From NCBI GenBank assembly GCA_030614945.1, contig JAUXAH010000098.1, positions 1-6,819 of the forward strand: a stretch of DNA of 6,819 nt, read 5' to 3'. Shown piece after piece: positions 5,375-6,819 of this stretch. The stretch is from Phycisphaerae bacterium (lineage in GTDB: Bacteria > Planctomycetota > Phycisphaerae > Sedimentisphaerales > SG8-4). Each line of letters opens with the position of its first letter. Within the stretch, counting starts at the first letter, position 1. The notes below the pieces were generated by a model that was not told where the DNA came from, did no database searches, and worked only from the letters and a program-made list of their open reading frames with translations. The position numbers and the translations under genes were made by a program.

Positions 5375-5430
5375 CCGTCCCGGTCCAGCCCGGCTCCAGA
5401 CAGGACGGATTAGGTATTCTAATTTATACT

Positions 5431-5517
5431 CAATACGCAATACGAGATACGAACCCAATCCCCCAGTGCGATACGCAATACGCAATACGAGATACGAGAT
5501 ACAAACCCAATCCCCCC
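5431..5517. repeat. Heptamer array CAATACG/AGATACG in two copies, each ending AACCCAATCCCCC
   Basis: Block one is CAATACG, CAATACG, AGATACG and then AACCCAATCCCCC (5431-5464). After AGTG comes block two: CGATACG, CAATACG, CAATACG, AGATACG, AGATACA and AACCCAATCCCCCC (5469-5517). The whole block, including its non-repetitive tail, has been duplicated with different unit numbers. The remaining 5518-5636 is AT-rich upstream DNA of the sigma gene, with one -10-like box. Confidence 0.9.
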
Positions 5518-5596
5518 TTACGATTCAACAACAATTATTTCCACTGTTTTCTCCAAATGCCCCTTGATAAAGATTTTAATCCGCCTCCAAATCACC

Positions 5597-5602
5597 TATA
5601 AT
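5597..5602 (+). promoter_or_regulatory. -10-like TATAAT upstream of the ECF sigma gene
   Basis: A perfect TATAAT lies 34 nt before the start codon. TTGATA (5564-5569) is 27 nt upstream of it, too far for a normal -35, so promoter assignment is weak. Transcription by the ECF factor itself cannot be judged without other targets. Confidence 0.3.
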
Positions 5603-5636
5603 ATGATTGTTTCTGTGGTTCTTCCAGAGTTGAATT

Positions 5637-6248
5637 ATGAAGCCCGTTTTGAAAAAACTAACCGATGCAGAACTTCTCGACCGCTACGCGGCCGGCGAGG
5701 AAGCCGCATTCCGTGAAATCGTAAATCGTTATAAGAACGGTCTTTATACGTTTTTAAGCCGGTTCCTGAACCGCCGGGATATGGTCGAAGACGTCTTTCA
5801 GGAGACCTTCTTGCAGTTATTCACCAGCAGGGACAGCTTCGATGCCACCCGGCCTTTGCACCCCTGGCTGTTCACTATAGCCGCCAATAAAGCCAGGGAC
5901 GCCCTTCGCAAATACCAGCGAACAGCCGCCATCCCAATAGGCACTATCGCTGAATCGCAGGATTTGTCGTTCGATGACGTCCTGAACACCCTTAGTTCTG
6001 ACAGAACAACGCCTTACGAAAAACTGGAAAAGAGCGAAACCGCCTCGCGAGTAGGACAGATTATAGCGAATATGCCGGAAAATCTGCAGGAAATATTAAT
6101 TTTGGCCTATTTTAACAAATTTTCTTACAAACAAATGACCCAGATTTTAAGTATACCTATCGGGACGGTTAAAAGCAGACTGCACACAGCCGTCGGCCGT
6201 TTCGCCAAAGACTGGAAAGCGTCAGTCGGGAGCAAAAAAACTAAATGA
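5637..6248 (+). CDS. ECF-family RNA polymerase sigma factor
   Basis: This 203-aa alternative sigma factor directs RNA polymerase to a specific promoter set. Region 2 spans about 25-95: FREIVNRYKNGLYTFLSRFL, then MVEDVFQETFLQLF (49-62) for core binding and HPWLFTIAANKARDALRKY (75-93) for -10 recognition. A charged linker (about 96-136) leads to region 4 (137-190), where NMPENLQEILILAYFNKFSY and the helix-turn-helix IPIGTVKSRLHTAVGRF (173-189) recognise the -35. The length and two-domain layout are those of an ordinary ECF sigma factor with no extra C-terminal domain. Upstream of the ATG only a weak AGAG is seen, 7 nt away, which predicts modest initiation. Its stop overlaps the next gene's start in ATGA, indicating translational coupling with a probable anti-sigma partner. 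The subgroup and regulon are not determinable here. Confidence 0.95.
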   Translation: MKPVLKKLTDAELLDRYAAGEEAAFREIVNRYKNGLYTFLSRFLNRRDMVEDVFQETFLQLFTSRDSFDATRPLHPWLFTIAANKARDALRKYQRTAAIPIGTIAESQDLSFDDVLNTLSSDRTTPYEKLEKSETASRVGQIIANMPENLQEILILAYFNKFSYKQMTQILSIPIGTVKSRLHTAVGRFAKDWKASVGSKKTK

Positions 6249-6819
6249 CCTTACTAAACAACCAGCAAAAACAACTGTTATTTGACTACTGTATAGGTTT
6301 AACATCCGAAGAAGAAACCGCCGAAGCCGAGGCGTTAATATCCTCAAGCGAAGAAGCTGCCGGAATTCACTCAAAGCTCAAAGCCGCTCTTGCACCACTT
6401 GATAGTCTGGAGCCCGAAACCTGCCCGGATGACCTGGCAGAGGGCACAATTTGGCGACTTAACAATTTTGCACGTTCAAGCCAACTTCAGCTCCAGCAGT
6501 TACTTGCCACCGAACAGGCCAGAAAAGTTACCGCTAAGAGTCGGTTCTGGCGTAACTTAGGCGAAATGGCAGCGACAGCGGCAGTGATTCTGGTCATCGC
6601 GGGGGTTCTGTTTGCACCTTTGAAGTTCGCCCGTCAAAAATCCTGGGAGCACCGCTGCCGGACGCAATTGGGCAGTATCTTTCAAGGCCTGAGCAATTAC
6701 ATTTCCGACTACGACGATCAACTGCCCGCTGTTGCAACCACGCCGGGTGCACCCTGGTGGAAAGTGGGCTATCAGGGCAAAGAAAACTATTCTAATACCC
6801 GCCATATTTGGCTGTTGGT
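6245..6819 (+). CDS. Membrane anti-sigma-like protein with pilin-like outer domain, 3' end cut by window edge
   Basis: 191 codons are visible and the frame is open at the edge. The N-terminal part (1-100) is acidic and helical, starting LLFDYCIGLTSEEETAEAEALI (11-32). This is the style of anti-sigma domains, though it has no HxxxCxxC zinc motif. One transmembrane helix follows (about 107-125, EMAATAAVILVIAGVLFAP). The outer part begins HRCRTQLGSIFQGLSNYISD (136-155) and YDDQLPAV (156-163). That Cys-x2-QL...L..Y..DYDD.LP pattern resembles what follows the N-terminal helix in planctomycete pilin-like (DUF1559/H-X9-DG type) proteins. The gene overlaps the sigma gene by 4 nt (ATGA, 6245-6248), so the two are co-translated and probably work as a pair. 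The membrane protein would hold the sigma factor until a surface signal releases it. That role is inferred from position and topology. Confidence 0.75.
   Translation, partial: MTLLNNQQKQLLFDYCIGLTSEEETAEAEALISSSEEAAGIHSKLKAALAPLDSLEPETCPDDLAEGTIWRLNNFARSSQLQLQQLLATEQARKVTAKSRFWRNLGEMAATAAVILVIAGVLFAPLKFARQKSWEHRCRTQLGSIFQGLSNYISDYDDQLPAVATTPGAPWWKVGYQGKENYSNTRHIWLL

Noticed and set aside
4484..5485. Minus-strand 333-codon open frame
   Set aside because: It lies antisense to the Gfo/Idh gene and runs into repeat DNA. Long antisense frames are expected opposite GC-rich codons, and the translation shows no family motif.
6557..6805. Minus-strand 82-codon open frame
   Set aside because: It lies antisense to the anti-sigma-like gene, which is supported by the ATGA overlap and a coherent domain order.

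Overview
The window looks like a chromosomal segment from a planctomycete, most likely a Phycisphaerae-type or related uncultured lineage. This rests on combined traits, not on a marker gene: a Tat-exported Gfo/Idh/MocA oxidoreductase, an exported PQQ-like beta-propeller, an ECF sigma factor paired with a membrane anti-sigma-like protein that carries a pilin-like tail, and intergenic DNA full of short tandem repeats.

Layout. Positions 1-3223 hold three minus-strand genes. In transcription order they are a 97-aa unrecognised acidic protein (2930-3223), an exported PQQ-like beta-propeller protein (1685-2842), and purH (1478 to beyond position 1), which is cut by the window edge and lacks only its C-terminal end. 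Positions 3224-3892 are a long non-coding stretch: phased short tandem repeats, a REP-like palindrome, an apparent gene tail, and a GC-rich leader. Positions 3893-5242 (plus strand) encode the Gfo/Idh/MocA protein, whose C-ending codon style differs from its neighbours. Positions 5243-5636 hold two hairpins and more repeats. From 5637 to the right edge lies a translationally coupled pair: an ECF sigma factor and a membrane anti-sigma-like protein cut by the edge.

How the genes relate. purH is de novo purine housekeeping and has no evident functional link to the other genes. The sigma/anti-sigma pair is a self-contained regulatory unit. The Gfo/Idh gene with its leader looks like a separately acquired piece bounded by repeats.

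No complete new defence or mobile system is visible. The most unusual signals are the 7-nt-periodic arrays, two of which begin exactly at stop codons and carry a stop codon in every unit; a shared 28-nt leader element in front of purH and the 97-aa gene, with a 24-nt palindrome inserted in the purH copy; and the chimeric anti-sigma/pilin-like protein. All functional calls come from reading the translations by eye; no database search was possible.
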